Assembly (NCBI RefSeq): GCF_946222815.1
Contig: NZ_CAMJRK010000020.1
Coordinates: 1 to 19,573, forward strand
Direction: 5' to 3'
Length of the DNA: 19,573 nucleotides
Source: an uncultured Leuconostoc sp.
GTDB taxonomy: Bacteria > Bacillota > Bacilli > Lactobacillales > Lactobacillaceae
In this document: positions 6,000 through 13,725 of the stretch, piece after piece
Layout: each line of letters opens with the position of its first letter
Numbering within the stretch: the stretch's first letter is position 1
The notes under the pieces: model-generated
Database searches by the model: none
Told to the model about the DNA's origin: nothing
The model's input: the letters and a program-made list of their open reading frames with translations, nothing else
Program-made: the position numbers and the translations under genes

Positions 6000-8555
6000 T
6001 TAATCTTCCGTTTTTTCATTAGATTCCGTACGGTTCAATAATTCTGTTACTTGTTCAAGTTGTTGATTATTCGGAAATGTTTCACATGAAACATCTTCTT
6101 TTGCATCATCAGCAATTATCTCTTCATGTTCGACTTTTGCTAATGTTGCTACTTTAGCGCCATCTTCAAGACGAATTAACCGCACACCTAATGTTGCACG
6201 ACCAGTTTGACTGACAGATTCGGCAGTAAATCGAATCATTACGCCTTGCGTTGTAGTGACCATGATATCTTCATCACCGTGAATAATTGTCATACCAGCT
6301 AACGTACCATTTTTTTCAGTAATATTAACTGTCTTGATACCTTTACCACCACGACCCTTAATTGGATATTCACTAACTGGTGTTTGCTTACCGTAACCTT
6401 TTTCTGTAATGATCAAAACATTGTCGTTGACATTCACAACATCTGATCCAATAACCAAATCACCATCACGTAATCGAATACCACGAACACCTGCTGCAGC
6501 ACGACCCATGATGCGCACATCATCTTCCGTAAATCTGACAGAATAACCATCTTTGGTAGCAATCATAATACTTTGCGTCCCATCTGTAATTTCAACAGAC
6601 AATACTTCATCATCTTCACGTAACGTTAATGCTTTCAACCCATTCGTGCGAATATTTGAAAATTCACTTACAGCTGTTCGCTTAACAACACCTAGACGTG
6701 TGACAAAGAACAAGTAATCTTTGCTTTCGCCAGCGTCGCCACGAACATTAATAACTGTTTGTATTTTTTCATCACTTTCAAATTTAAGTAGGTTGACAAC
6801 TGGAATACCCTTAGCCTGACGGCCATATTCAGGTACTTCATAACCCTTCATTCGATAAACTTTGCCTTTATTTGTGAAGAATAATAAGGTGTCATGCGTT
6901 GATGTGGCAACCATTTGATCAACAAAGTCTTCATCATTAACGTTGATGCCTTGTACACCACGGCCACCACGATTTTGCGCTTTAAATTCAGCCTGCAGTA
7001 CACGCTTAATATAACCATTACGTGTCAAAGTGACAATCACATCTTCTTCTTCGATTAAATCTTCATCTTCCAAATTAGTCACATCGCCGACTTGTAATTC
7101 TGTACGACGTGCATCCCCAAATTTTGTTTGAATTTCTAAGAGTTCATCATAAATAATTTGGTCAACACGTTCTTCATGTGCCAAAATGTCTTTCAAATCA
7201 GTAATTAAAGTAACCAACTTTTGATATTCGTCTTCAATTTTATCACGTTCCAAACCAGTTAAACGTACTAATCGCATATCTAAAATGGCTTGTGCTTGCT
7301 TATCAGATAATGCATAACCATCAATCAAGCGTGTCTTAGCTTCTTCTGAAGTTGCGGATGAACGAATAATACTAATAATTTCATCAATATGATCTAAAGC
7401 TATGCGTAGTCCTTCAAGGATATGTGCACGTGCTTGTGCCTTTTGTAAATCAAAGGCTGTACGACGACGAATAACTTCACGTTGATGAATCAAATAAGCG
7501 ACTAAAATTTCTTTGAGGCTCATTGTCTGTGGTTTGCCACCATTAATTGCCAACATATTGAAACTGAAGTTTGTTTGTAGCAATGTCTCTTTGTACAAAT
7601 TATTTAAAATAACACTAGCAGAGGCATCACGACGTACATCTATTGATACACGTAAACCATCTCGATCAGATTCATCACGAATACCTGTGATACCTTCAAT
7701 ACGCTTATCACGAGCTAATTCTGAGATACGCTCTATCAAACGCGCCTTGTTAACAGCATAAGGTAATTCTGTGACAATGATTTGTTCCTTACCTGTTTTT
7801 GTTTGTTCAATATCTACTTTTCCGCGAACAGTAACTCGGCCACGACCCGTTTCATAAGCGCGTCGAATCCCCGACTTTCCCATCACAATACCACCTGTGG
7901 GGAAGTCTGGTCCAGGAAGTGCCTCCATTAAGTCCAGGGTGGTCGCTTCTGGATTGTTCATCAAAATATGAAGCGCCGAAATTACTTCAGTCAAGTTATG
8001 TGTTGGAATATTTGTTGCCATGCCAACTGCAATCCCAGTCGCACCGTTAACTAATAAGTTCGGAAAACGCGCTGGTAAAACTTCAGGTTCCCGTTCTTCA
8101 CCATCATAGTTGGGTATAAAGTTAACCGTGTCCTTGTTTAAGTCGCGTACCATTTCCATGGCAACTTTCGACAAACGAGCCTCAGTATAACGCATAGCGG
8201 CAGCACTATCACCATCGACAGAACCAAAGTTACCATGGCCATCAACAAGCATATGACGATATGAAAACGGTTGGGCCATACGGACCATTGATTCATAAAT
8301 TGCTGAGTCACCATGCGGATGATACTTTCCCATGACATCACCAACAATACGTGCTGATTTTTTATGTGGCTTATCCGGTGTATTTCCTTGCTCAATCATT
8401 GAGTATAAAATACGGCGATGGACAGGCTTCATACCGTCACGAACATCAGGTAATGCACGCGCCACAATAACAGACATAGCATATGACAAAAATGATGTTT
8501 TCATTTGTTCTGACAAATTCGCATTATGAATGCGCGAATCATTTTGTTCAGACAT
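6000..8555 (-). CDS. gyrA: DNA gyrase subunit A
   Basis: 851 residues, full length. It cuts and rejoins DNA in the A2B2 gyrase that introduces negative supercoils. The breakage-reunion domain is clear: the catalytic tyrosine in AAMRYTEARL is Tyr123, and the quinolone-determining region KYHPHGDSAIYES carries Ser84 and Glu88, the susceptible-type residues. The C-terminal beta-pinwheel starts near residue 500, with a GyrA-box variant QNRGGRG at 527-533 and a related GRGGKG in the last blade. The end is a long acidic tail (after about 800). AAGGAG precedes the ATG. It follows gyrB by 101 bases. The tail's coding DNA holds a parS-like 16-mer. Confidence 0.98.
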   Translation of the reverse strand: MSEQNDSRIHNANLSEQMKTSFLSYAMSVIVARALPDVRDGMKPVHRRILYSMIEQGNTPDKPHKKSARIVGDVMGKYHPHGDSAIYESMVRMAQPFSYRHMLVDGHGNFGSVDGDSAAAMRYTEARLSKVAMEMVRDLNKDTVNFIPNYDGEEREPEVLPARFPNLLVNGATGIAVGMATNIPTHNLTEVISALHILMNNPEATTLDLMEALPGPDFPTGGIVMGKSGIRRAYETGRGRVTVRGKVDIEQTKTGKEQIIVTELPYAVNKARLIERISELARDKRIEGITGIRDESDRDGLRVSIDVRRDASASVILNNLYKETLLQTNFSFNMLAINGGKPQTMSLKEILVAYLIHQREVIRRRTAFDLQKAQARAHILEGLRIALDHIDEIISIIRSSATSEEAKTRLIDGYALSDKQAQAILDMRLVRLTGLERDKIEDEYQKLVTLITDLKDILAHEERVDQIIYDELLEIQTKFGDARRTELQVGDVTNLEDEDLIEEEDVIVTLTRNGYIKRVLQAEFKAQNRGGRGVQGINVNDEDFVDQMVATSTHDTLLFFTNKGKVYRMKGYEVPEYGRQAKGIPVVNLLKFESDEKIQTVINVRGDAGESKDYLFFVTRLGVVKRTAVSEFSNIRTNGLKALTLREDDEVLSVEITDGTQSIMIATKDGYSVRFTEDDVRIMGRAAAGVRGIRLRDGDLVIGSDVVNVNDNVLIITEKGYGKQTPVSEYPIKGRGGKGIKTVNITEKNGTLAGMTIIHGDEDIMVTTTQGVMIRFTAESVSQTGRATLGVRLIRLEDGAKVATLAKVEHEEIIADDAKEDVSCETFPNNQQLEQVTELLNRTESNEKTED
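6078..6093. promoter_or_regulatory. parS-like ParB binding site within gyrA 3' end
   Basis: TGTTTCACATGAAACA differs at one base (A for G at position 9) from the ideal parS TGTTTCACGTGAAACA. It lies in codons for the non-conserved acidic tail of GyrA (DVSCET), where codon choice is free, about 9 kb from the origin, the region where parS sites of Firmicutes cluster. Confidence 0.6.
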
Positions 8556-8590
8556 TTTTTACTCCTTATAACGTTATTCTGAAATTATGT

Positions 8591-8606
8591 ACTGCCAATT
8601 GGCAGT
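8591..8606. repeat. 16 bp perfect palindrome in the gyrB-gyrA gap
   Basis: ACTGCCAATTGGCAGT reads the same on both strands. It lies in the 101-base gap between gyrB and gyrA, about 35 bases upstream of the gyrA start. It may be an operator or a small hairpin in the gyrBA mRNA; there is no T run, so it is not a terminator. Confidence 0.5.
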
Positions 8607-8656
8607 TGCGAATGCTGTTTACGCCACACCTTATAATAGGCCAGACGCACACTCTT

Positions 8657-10666
8657 TTAAATATCTAAGTTTTCTACGAACACAGCGTTTTCTTCGATGA
8701 ATTCACGACGCGGTGCGACGTCATCACCCATTAGCATGTCAAAAACACTATCAGCTGCTTCCGCATCTGAGGGATCAACACGTAATAATCGTCGGTTTAT
8801 TGGATCCATGGTTGTATCAGCAAGCTGATCGAAATCCATTTCACCTAATCCCTTATAACGTTGTACTTTTGGCTTGATATTTGATGGTAATTGTGTCAAG
8901 TAGGCTTCAAGTTCTTCATCGGTATCCAAATATTCACGTGTCTTGGAATTACCTAAAGCTACCCCATACAAAGGCGGTTGTGCAATATAAATATACCCTG
9001 CATCAACCAATGGCCGCATATAACGATAAAATAGTGTTAACAACAACGTACGGATATGTGCGCCATCGACATCGGCATCAGTCATGATAATAACTTTATG
9101 ATAATTTGCCTTTTCAACGTTAAAATCATCACCAAATCCTGTTCCCATTGCAGTAAACAGTGACCGAATTTCTTCATTTCCTAATATTCTGTCTAAAGTC
9201 GCCTTTTCAACATTCAAAATTTTACCACGGATCGGTAAAATAGCTTGTGTGAGACGATTGCGCCCTTGCTTAGCAGATCCACCGGCAGAATCACCCTCTA
9301 CAATGAACAACTCTGAAAGCGCAGGATCATTTGAGGTATTATCTGCTAGTTTACCAGGTAAATTACCAATTTCTAGGCCAGATTGTTTACGTGTCATTTC
9401 ACGTGCTCGTTTCGCCGCTAAACGGGCTTTTTGCGCCAAAAGACCCTTGTCGACAATTTGTTTGGCAACTATCGGGTTTTCCATCATAAAGCGACTAAAG
9501 GTCTCTGAAAACATGCGATCTGTTGCCTGTCTCGCGTCTGAGTTTCCTAACTTCGTCTTGGTTTGACCCTCAAACTGTGGATCTGGATGCTTGATTGACA
9601 CAATCGCTGTCACACCTTCACGTACATCTTCTCCGGTTAAACTCTCAGCAGCGTCCTTCATTTGCCCATTTTTACGAGCATAATCATTAATGACACGTGT
9701 CAATGCCGTTTTAAAGCCTGTTTCGTGTGTTCCACCTTCATAGGTGTTAATGTTATTTGCAAAGGTACGCAAACTATCTTTAATATCTGTTGTATATTGT
9801 AACGCCGCTTCCACAACAATACCATTCTCTTCACCTTCAACATAAACAGGTTCAGGAAAAATAACTGTCTTTTCAGAATTCAAATATTCAACATACTCTT
9901 TTATGCCACCTTCAAAATGAAAGCTCTCTGTTACAGGCGCTTCTGGGCGACTATCTGTAATAGAAATACGCAAGCCCTTATTTAAAAATGCCAATTCGCG
10001 TACACGTGTCAACAATGTATTATAGTTAAAAGTTGTTGTTTCACGGAATATATCGCTGTCAGGGTTAAAATGTACAATTGTGCCACGATCAATTGTAGGT
10101 TTTTCATCTAGCTTAACAATACTTGTATTGACATGACCTGTCTTGAAGTCCATGTAATAGACTTGATTATCACGGACAACTCTAACATCTAGATTAGTTG
10201 ATAGCGCATTAACGACTGATGCACCAACACCATGTAAGCCACCAGAAACTTTATATCCGCCGCCGCCAAATTTACCACCAGCATGCAATACAGTAAAGAC
10301 TGTTTCAAGTGCCGATTTCCCTGTTTTAGTTTGGATATCTACTGGAATGCCACGGCCATCATCAGTCACAGTAATCGAGTTATCTTTTTCGATTGTGACT
10401 GTAATATGCGAAGCAAAGCCAGCTAAGGCTTCATCAATCCCATTATCAACAATTTCCCATACTAAATGGTGCAAACCTTGTGCAGTCGTTGTGCCAATGT
10501 ACATACCTGGACGCTTACGAACAGCTTCTAACCCTTCTAAAACTTGGATTTGATCTGCATTATAGTCTCCCGCACTGGCGTTTACGGCACTTGCTTGACG
10601 AATTTCAACATCATCAGTGACAATACCATCTATATTTTCTAATTCATTATTTATTTCTTCAGACAT
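8657..10666 (-). CDS. gyrB: DNA gyrase subunit B
   Basis: 669 residues, full length. The GHKL ATPase domain has the catalytic Glu71 in WEIVDNGIDEA with Asn75, the DDGRGIPV loop (102-109) and the ATP lid GGKFGGGGYKVSGGLHGVGA (130-149). The transducer domain follows. The TOPRIM region has EGDSAGG (457-463) and the metal-binding DADVDG (530-535), then PLYGV and RYKGLGEMD near the C terminus, which binds GyrA. The N terminus carries an acidic extension of about 30 residues compared with Escherichia coli GyrB (Glu71 against Glu42). Start: AAAGGAT before ATG. It lies 25 bases after recF and is co-transcribed with it. Confidence 0.98.
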   Translation of the reverse strand: MSEEINNELENIDGIVTDDVEIRQASAVNASAGDYNADQIQVLEGLEAVRKRPGMYIGTTTAQGLHHLVWEIVDNGIDEALAGFASHITVTIEKDNSITVTDDGRGIPVDIQTKTGKSALETVFTVLHAGGKFGGGGYKVSGGLHGVGASVVNALSTNLDVRVVRDNQVYYMDFKTGHVNTSIVKLDEKPTIDRGTIVHFNPDSDIFRETTTFNYNTLLTRVRELAFLNKGLRISITDSRPEAPVTESFHFEGGIKEYVEYLNSEKTVIFPEPVYVEGEENGIVVEAALQYTTDIKDSLRTFANNINTYEGGTHETGFKTALTRVINDYARKNGQMKDAAESLTGEDVREGVTAIVSIKHPDPQFEGQTKTKLGNSDARQATDRMFSETFSRFMMENPIVAKQIVDKGLLAQKARLAAKRAREMTRKQSGLEIGNLPGKLADNTSNDPALSELFIVEGDSAGGSAKQGRNRLTQAILPIRGKILNVEKATLDRILGNEEIRSLFTAMGTGFGDDFNVEKANYHKVIIMTDADVDGAHIRTLLLTLFYRYMRPLVDAGYIYIAQPPLYGVALGNSKTREYLDTDEELEAYLTQLPSNIKPKVQRYKGLGEMDFDQLADTTMDPINRRLLRVDPSDAEAADSVFDMLMGDDVAPRREFIEENAVFVENLDI

Positions 10667-10691
10667 ATTAAATCCTTTATGTACTTGCTAG

Positions 10692-11819
10692 TCACTCAGC
10701 TTGTTCTTCTAACACAATGTCACCTTGTTGCACGTGAAACACTTTAGGCGCATGAATTAATTGCCGTGCCACATCACTTAAAGTTGGTGCTGTAATGAAG
10801 GTTTGAACCTTATCTTGAATTGCTAACAACAGATGTGTTTGCCGATTGGCATCAAGCTCGCTCAAAACATCATCAAGTAACAAGATGGGATATTCACCTG
10901 TTTCTTGTTGCATGAGATCTATTTCAGCTAACTTAATAGCGAGTGCTGTTGTCCTTTGCTGCCCTTGTGAACCAAAAACAGCCACATCATTATCGTTAAC
11001 AATAAACTGTATATCGTCACGATGCGGGCCAACTAATGTTGATCCTTGCATAATTTCACGTGCTTGTTGCTTTTTCAAGGTTTGTTCAAAAACAGCTTTT
11101 ATCGCTGATAAATCAGTTCCCTTCTCAAAATCAATGCTTGTTTGATATCTCAAAGTTAAGGTTTCTCGTTGATTTGAAATTTCAGCATGGATAGGCTTCG
11201 CAGCAATTTCTAATCTTTCTAAAAATGTTTGACGTGCCAAAAGCACCTGTGCACCAATATCAACTAATTGTTCTGTCAAAACATCTAAAAAAATAGTGTC
11301 CGTAGTTTGTTTCATCTGCAAACGCTTTAAGTACGCGTTGCGTTCTTTTAATATGCGACGGTACTGCGTGGTATTGTACAAATATAAGGGGTTCATTTGC
11401 CCAAATTCCATGTCAATGAATCGCCGTCTTACACTAGGAGCACCCTTCACTAATTCTAAGTCCTCGGGTGCAAATAAAATAACATTTAATTGGCCAATGT
11501 ATTGTGATAATTTAGATTGTTCCAAATGATTCACACGCGCTTTTTTGCCTTTACTTGAAAAATGCAAAGATAACGGTGTATCACTAATACTTTTCTTAAC
11601 ACGACCACTAATTGTCGCTTCTTTTTCCTGCCAACGAATTAAATCTTTATCACTACTTGTTCGATGTGAGCGTGCCAAAGCTAAAACATAAATACTTTCT
11701 AGTAAATTTGTCTTACCTTGTGCATTTTCACCCAAAAAAACATTCACACCATCACTAAAAGTTAGCGACAGGTCAGTATAGTTGCGGTAATTAACTAGTC
11801 TTAGTGATTGGAGTTCCAA
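10692..11819 (-). CDS. recF: DNA replication and repair protein RecF
   Basis: 375 residues. RecF is an SMC-like ATPase that helps load RecA at gaps together with RecO and RecR. Visible motifs: LRLVNYRNY at the N terminus, Walker A GENAQGKT (30-37), the ABC signature region VFGSQGQQRTTALAIKLAE near 290 and Walker B LLLDDVLSELD near 318. The start is TTG (bases 11817-11819), giving the family-typical N terminus. It overlaps the 3' end of the S4-domain gene by 19 bases, so its ribosome binding site (AAAGGG) lies inside that gene. Its own 3' end carries a parS-like sequence. Confidence 0.96.
   Translation of the reverse strand: MELQSLRLVNYRNYTDLSLTFSDGVNVFLGENAQGKTNLLESIYVLALARSHRTSSDKDLIRWQEKEATISGRVKKSISDTPLSLHFSSKGKKARVNHLEQSKLSQYIGQLNVILFAPEDLELVKGAPSVRRRFIDMEFGQMNPLYLYNTTQYRRILKERNAYLKRLQMKQTTDTIFLDVLTEQLVDIGAQVLLARQTFLERLEIAAKPIHAEISNQRETLTLRYQTSIDFEKGTDLSAIKAVFEQTLKKQQAREIMQGSTLVGPHRDDIQFIVNDNDVAVFGSQGQQRTTALAIKLAEIDLMQQETGEYPILLLDDVLSELDANRQTHLLLAIQDKVQTFITAPTLSDVARQLIHAPKVFHVQQGDIVLEEQAE
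10726..10741. promoter_or_regulatory. parS-like ParB binding site within recF 3' end
   Basis: TGTTGCACGTGAAACA matches the parS consensus TGTTnCACGTGAAACA at all fixed positions and differs from TGTTTCACGTGAAACA only at position 5. It lies in codons for the RecF tail (VFHVQQ), within 5 kb of the origin. Together with the gyrA site it suggests a ParB loading zone. Confidence 0.65.
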
Positions 11820-12262
11820 GAACTAGGCCCTTTTGGTCCTGAGCCACGACCACCTTGATTAGAGCGACCAAACCCACCTGCTCGTGTCCCATTTTTCTTA
11901 CGTAATTCAGCAAATCGTGCTTCTTTACGTTCTTTCGCGACAGCAGCTTTTTGTGCTTTAATTCGGTCATTGCGCACGGTTTTTTTTGCAGCAGCGGCAC
12001 GTTCAGCCTTTTCTTCTTGCGTTGCTGCAATCATTTCATCAGCATTATCTGCTAATGAAATGACATAGCTCTCGCCGTCCACCGTAATCTCATCGTGGTT
12101 ATATAGTTTTTTGCCACGTCGATTTTCAGTCTCGCCATTTAATAAGACTGGAAAATCCATGAGATAGTACTTTGCCTGACCACCAGAAGAAATAATATTC
12201 TCTTCTTTGAGTAATTGTGTGAGTGTAATGTATTCAGTTGTGATTTTTATATTTTTTGTCAT
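11801..12262 (-). CDS. yaaA: S4-domain protein YaaA/RlbA-like with long basic tail
   Basis: 153 residues. Residues 10-72 match the small S4 RNA-binding protein that sits between dnaN and recF in Firmicutes: ITLTQLLKEENIISSGGQAK, then LLNGETENRRGKKLYNHDEI. Family members are usually about 70-75 residues. Here a second half (73-153) adds an Ala/Lys/Glu-rich, probably helical or coiled segment (EEKAERAAAAKKT, then KAQKAAVAKERKEARF) and a Gly/Arg-rich disordered end (GGFGRSNQGGRGSG). That extension looks like an extra RNA-binding tail. It is in frame with the S4 domain and ends within recF. It has its own promoter upstream. Its RNA target is unknown. Confidence 0.88.
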   Translation of the reverse strand: MTKNIKITTEYITLTQLLKEENIISSGGQAKYYLMDFPVLLNGETENRRGKKLYNHDEITVDGESYVISLADNADEMIAATQEEKAERAAAAKKTVRNDRIKAQKAAVAKERKEARFAELRKKNGTRAGGFGRSNQGGRGSGPKGPSSWNSNH

Positions 12263-12277
12263 ATTAGTTACTCTTGT

Positions 12278-12286
12278 ATTATACCA
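12278..12286 (-). promoter_or_regulatory. Extended -10 promoter for yaaA-recF-gyrB-gyrA
   Basis: On the minus strand TGGTATAAT forms an extended -10 (TATAAT at 12283-12278) with no good -35. The start codon at 12262 is only 15 bases after the -10, so the leader would be about 9 nt. It follows directly after the terminator of dnaN. Confidence 0.55.
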
Positions 12287-12306
12287 TTTTTTTACAGCTT
12301 ATTCTT

Positions 12307-12351
12307 AAAAAAACGGTCTAAAATCGTTTTTAAGCGATTTTAGACCGTTTT
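12307..12351 (-). terminator. Intrinsic terminator of dnaA-dnaN
   Basis: Perfect 17 bp stem (12310-12326 with 12335-12351) and an 8-base loop. On the minus strand the stem runs into seven T, so it ends the transcript coming from dnaN before yaaA. Confidence 0.88.
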
Positions 12352-12402
12352 AAGGATAAATGTTTGTTTGTTATCAACTTTATTTAAAACGCCCGTCAGG
12401 AA

Positions 12403-13536
12403 TTAAAACGTGCGGACGGGTGTGATCAGCTGCAATTGCTTGTCATCTGTTTCACCAGCTGGCGTCAATGTGAATGGCCGTAAATTACTTGTAAATTTGA
12501 TATCAACAGATTTACCGCTAAACACGCGTAACGCATCACGCACATAATCTGGATTAAATGAAATCTCCAAATTGTCACCTTCAACAGATTTTGTCACTAA
12601 CTCTTCTTGTACACGACCTACTTCTTGTGATGTGCCAATTAATGTTACCACGCCATCTTCTAGCGTGAGTTGGACAACGTTATTGCGGCTTTCATGGCTT
12701 AATAAACTGGCACGGTTAATTGCGCCTAATAATGCACTTGCTTCAATCGTGAGCTGTGTTGTGCTTTCTGTTGGAATTAAGCGATCAGTTTCTGGATAAT
12801 TTCCTTCTAACAATCTTGAATAAAAAGTTGTATGACCCAAATCAAATACCGCTTGATTTGCTGCTAACTTAATTTCAACGCGATCTTGTCCTTCTAACAA
12901 ACTTTGTAGTTCATTAAACGATTTAGCTGGCATAATCACATCAGCTTTCACAGTCGCATCAGTACCCGTCAAAGTTACAATTCGTTGTGACAGACGATGT
13001 GAATCAGTTGTCACTGCTTTAACATCATTCCCATTCAAAGCTAAGTGAATACCCGTTAAAATAGGCCGACTTTCTTGCGTTGAAGCAGATATTTTGGTTT
13101 GTGAAATAATATCAACAAGCTGTGCTGCCGAAACGCTCAAACTTTGAACATCATCCATTTCTGGCAATTGTGGATAGTTATGAACATCTTGACCATTAAT
13201 TGTAAAATCAGATGCCCCTGATGTAATACTAGCACGAACACCGTCAACAGATAACGTCATATCATCAGCAGGTAAATTTTTAACAATGTTTGAAAAAAAT
13301 GTTGCCAATAGTGTGATGCCACCTGGTTGCTTAATAATTAATTGCGCACCAGTATCTGATTGATCAATACGTGTTTCAATTGAAATGTCACTATTTGATC
13401 CTGTTAAAATTAATTCTTCTTGGGTCAAGACAATTTTGATATTTGTCAAAATTGGAATTGTTGTACGAGATGAAATTGCACGAGAGACATCATTTAATGC
13501 CTTGATAAAAGCTTGACGATTAATTGAGAATTGCAT
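12403..13536 (-). CDS. dnaN: DNA polymerase III beta sliding clamp
   Basis: 377 residues, the usual length for the ring-shaped beta clamp, a dimer that tethers DNA polymerase III to DNA. It starts with MQFSINRQAFIKALNDVSRAIS and shows the three-domain pattern, with RPILTGIHLALNGNDVKAVTTDSHRL in the middle domain, YPETDRLIP in the third and a C terminus ending LQLITPVRTF. The GETDDKQLQLITPVRT end is the conserved peptide-binding pocket region. AAAGGAG precedes the ATG. It lies 189 bases after dnaA, with an origin segment in between, and is followed by a strong terminator. Confidence 0.97.
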   Translation of the reverse strand: MQFSINRQAFIKALNDVSRAISSRTTIPILTNIKIVLTQEELILTGSNSDISIETRIDQSDTGAQLIIKQPGGITLLATFFSNIVKNLPADDMTLSVDGVRASITSGASDFTINGQDVHNYPQLPEMDDVQSLSVSAAQLVDIISQTKISASTQESRPILTGIHLALNGNDVKAVTTDSHRLSQRIVTLTGTDATVKADVIMPAKSFNELQSLLEGQDRVEIKLAANQAVFDLGHTTFYSRLLEGNYPETDRLIPTESTTQLTIEASALLGAINRASLLSHESRNNVVQLTLEDGVVTLIGTSQEVGRVQEELVTKSVEGDNLEISFNPDYVRDALRVFSGKSVDIKFTSNLRPFTLTPAGETDDKQLQLITPVRTF

Positions 13537-13574
13537 AATTATGCTCCTTTGATTTTAGCAATATGCGTAGCCAT

Positions 13575-13725
13575 GTTTTTAAATAGTTTAAATAAAAGAT
13601 CTAGTAGTAATAATAAGGGGTGTTTAAGTTGGGGATAACTGCTTGTTCATAACGTATAGAACGATTAGACTTGTTCACAATGCTGTGGGAAAAGCCAACA
13701 GGTTATTCTATCTTATCCACAAGCC
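13575..13725. other. oriC unwinding region between dnaA and dnaN
   Basis: A perfect DnaA box TTATCCACA (13713-13721) lies just past the dnaA stop. A one-mismatch box TGGGGATAA (13630-13638, minus) follows, with weaker boxes TTGTTCACA (13671-13679) and TGTGGGAAA (13684-13692). Beyond the 13630 box, toward dnaN, come GGGG (13617-13620), then five triplets TAG TAG TAA TAA TAA (13602-13616) and an A/T-rich stretch. Box, GC cluster, TAG/TAA triplets and AT-rich DNA in this order match the basal unwinding system described for Bacillus subtilis. Function is inferred from this layout. Confidence 0.75.

Noticed and set aside
2556..8577. ATAACGTTAT found both at 2556-2565 and at 8568-8577 (before gyrA), suggesting a shared regulon
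   Set aside because: A ten-base AT-rich palindrome can recur by chance, and the second copy overlaps the gyrA ribosome binding site region with no other similarity.
10036..10051. Third parS-like sequence in gyrB (TGTTTCACGG...)
   Set aside because: Only the left half matches; the right half differs at most positions.
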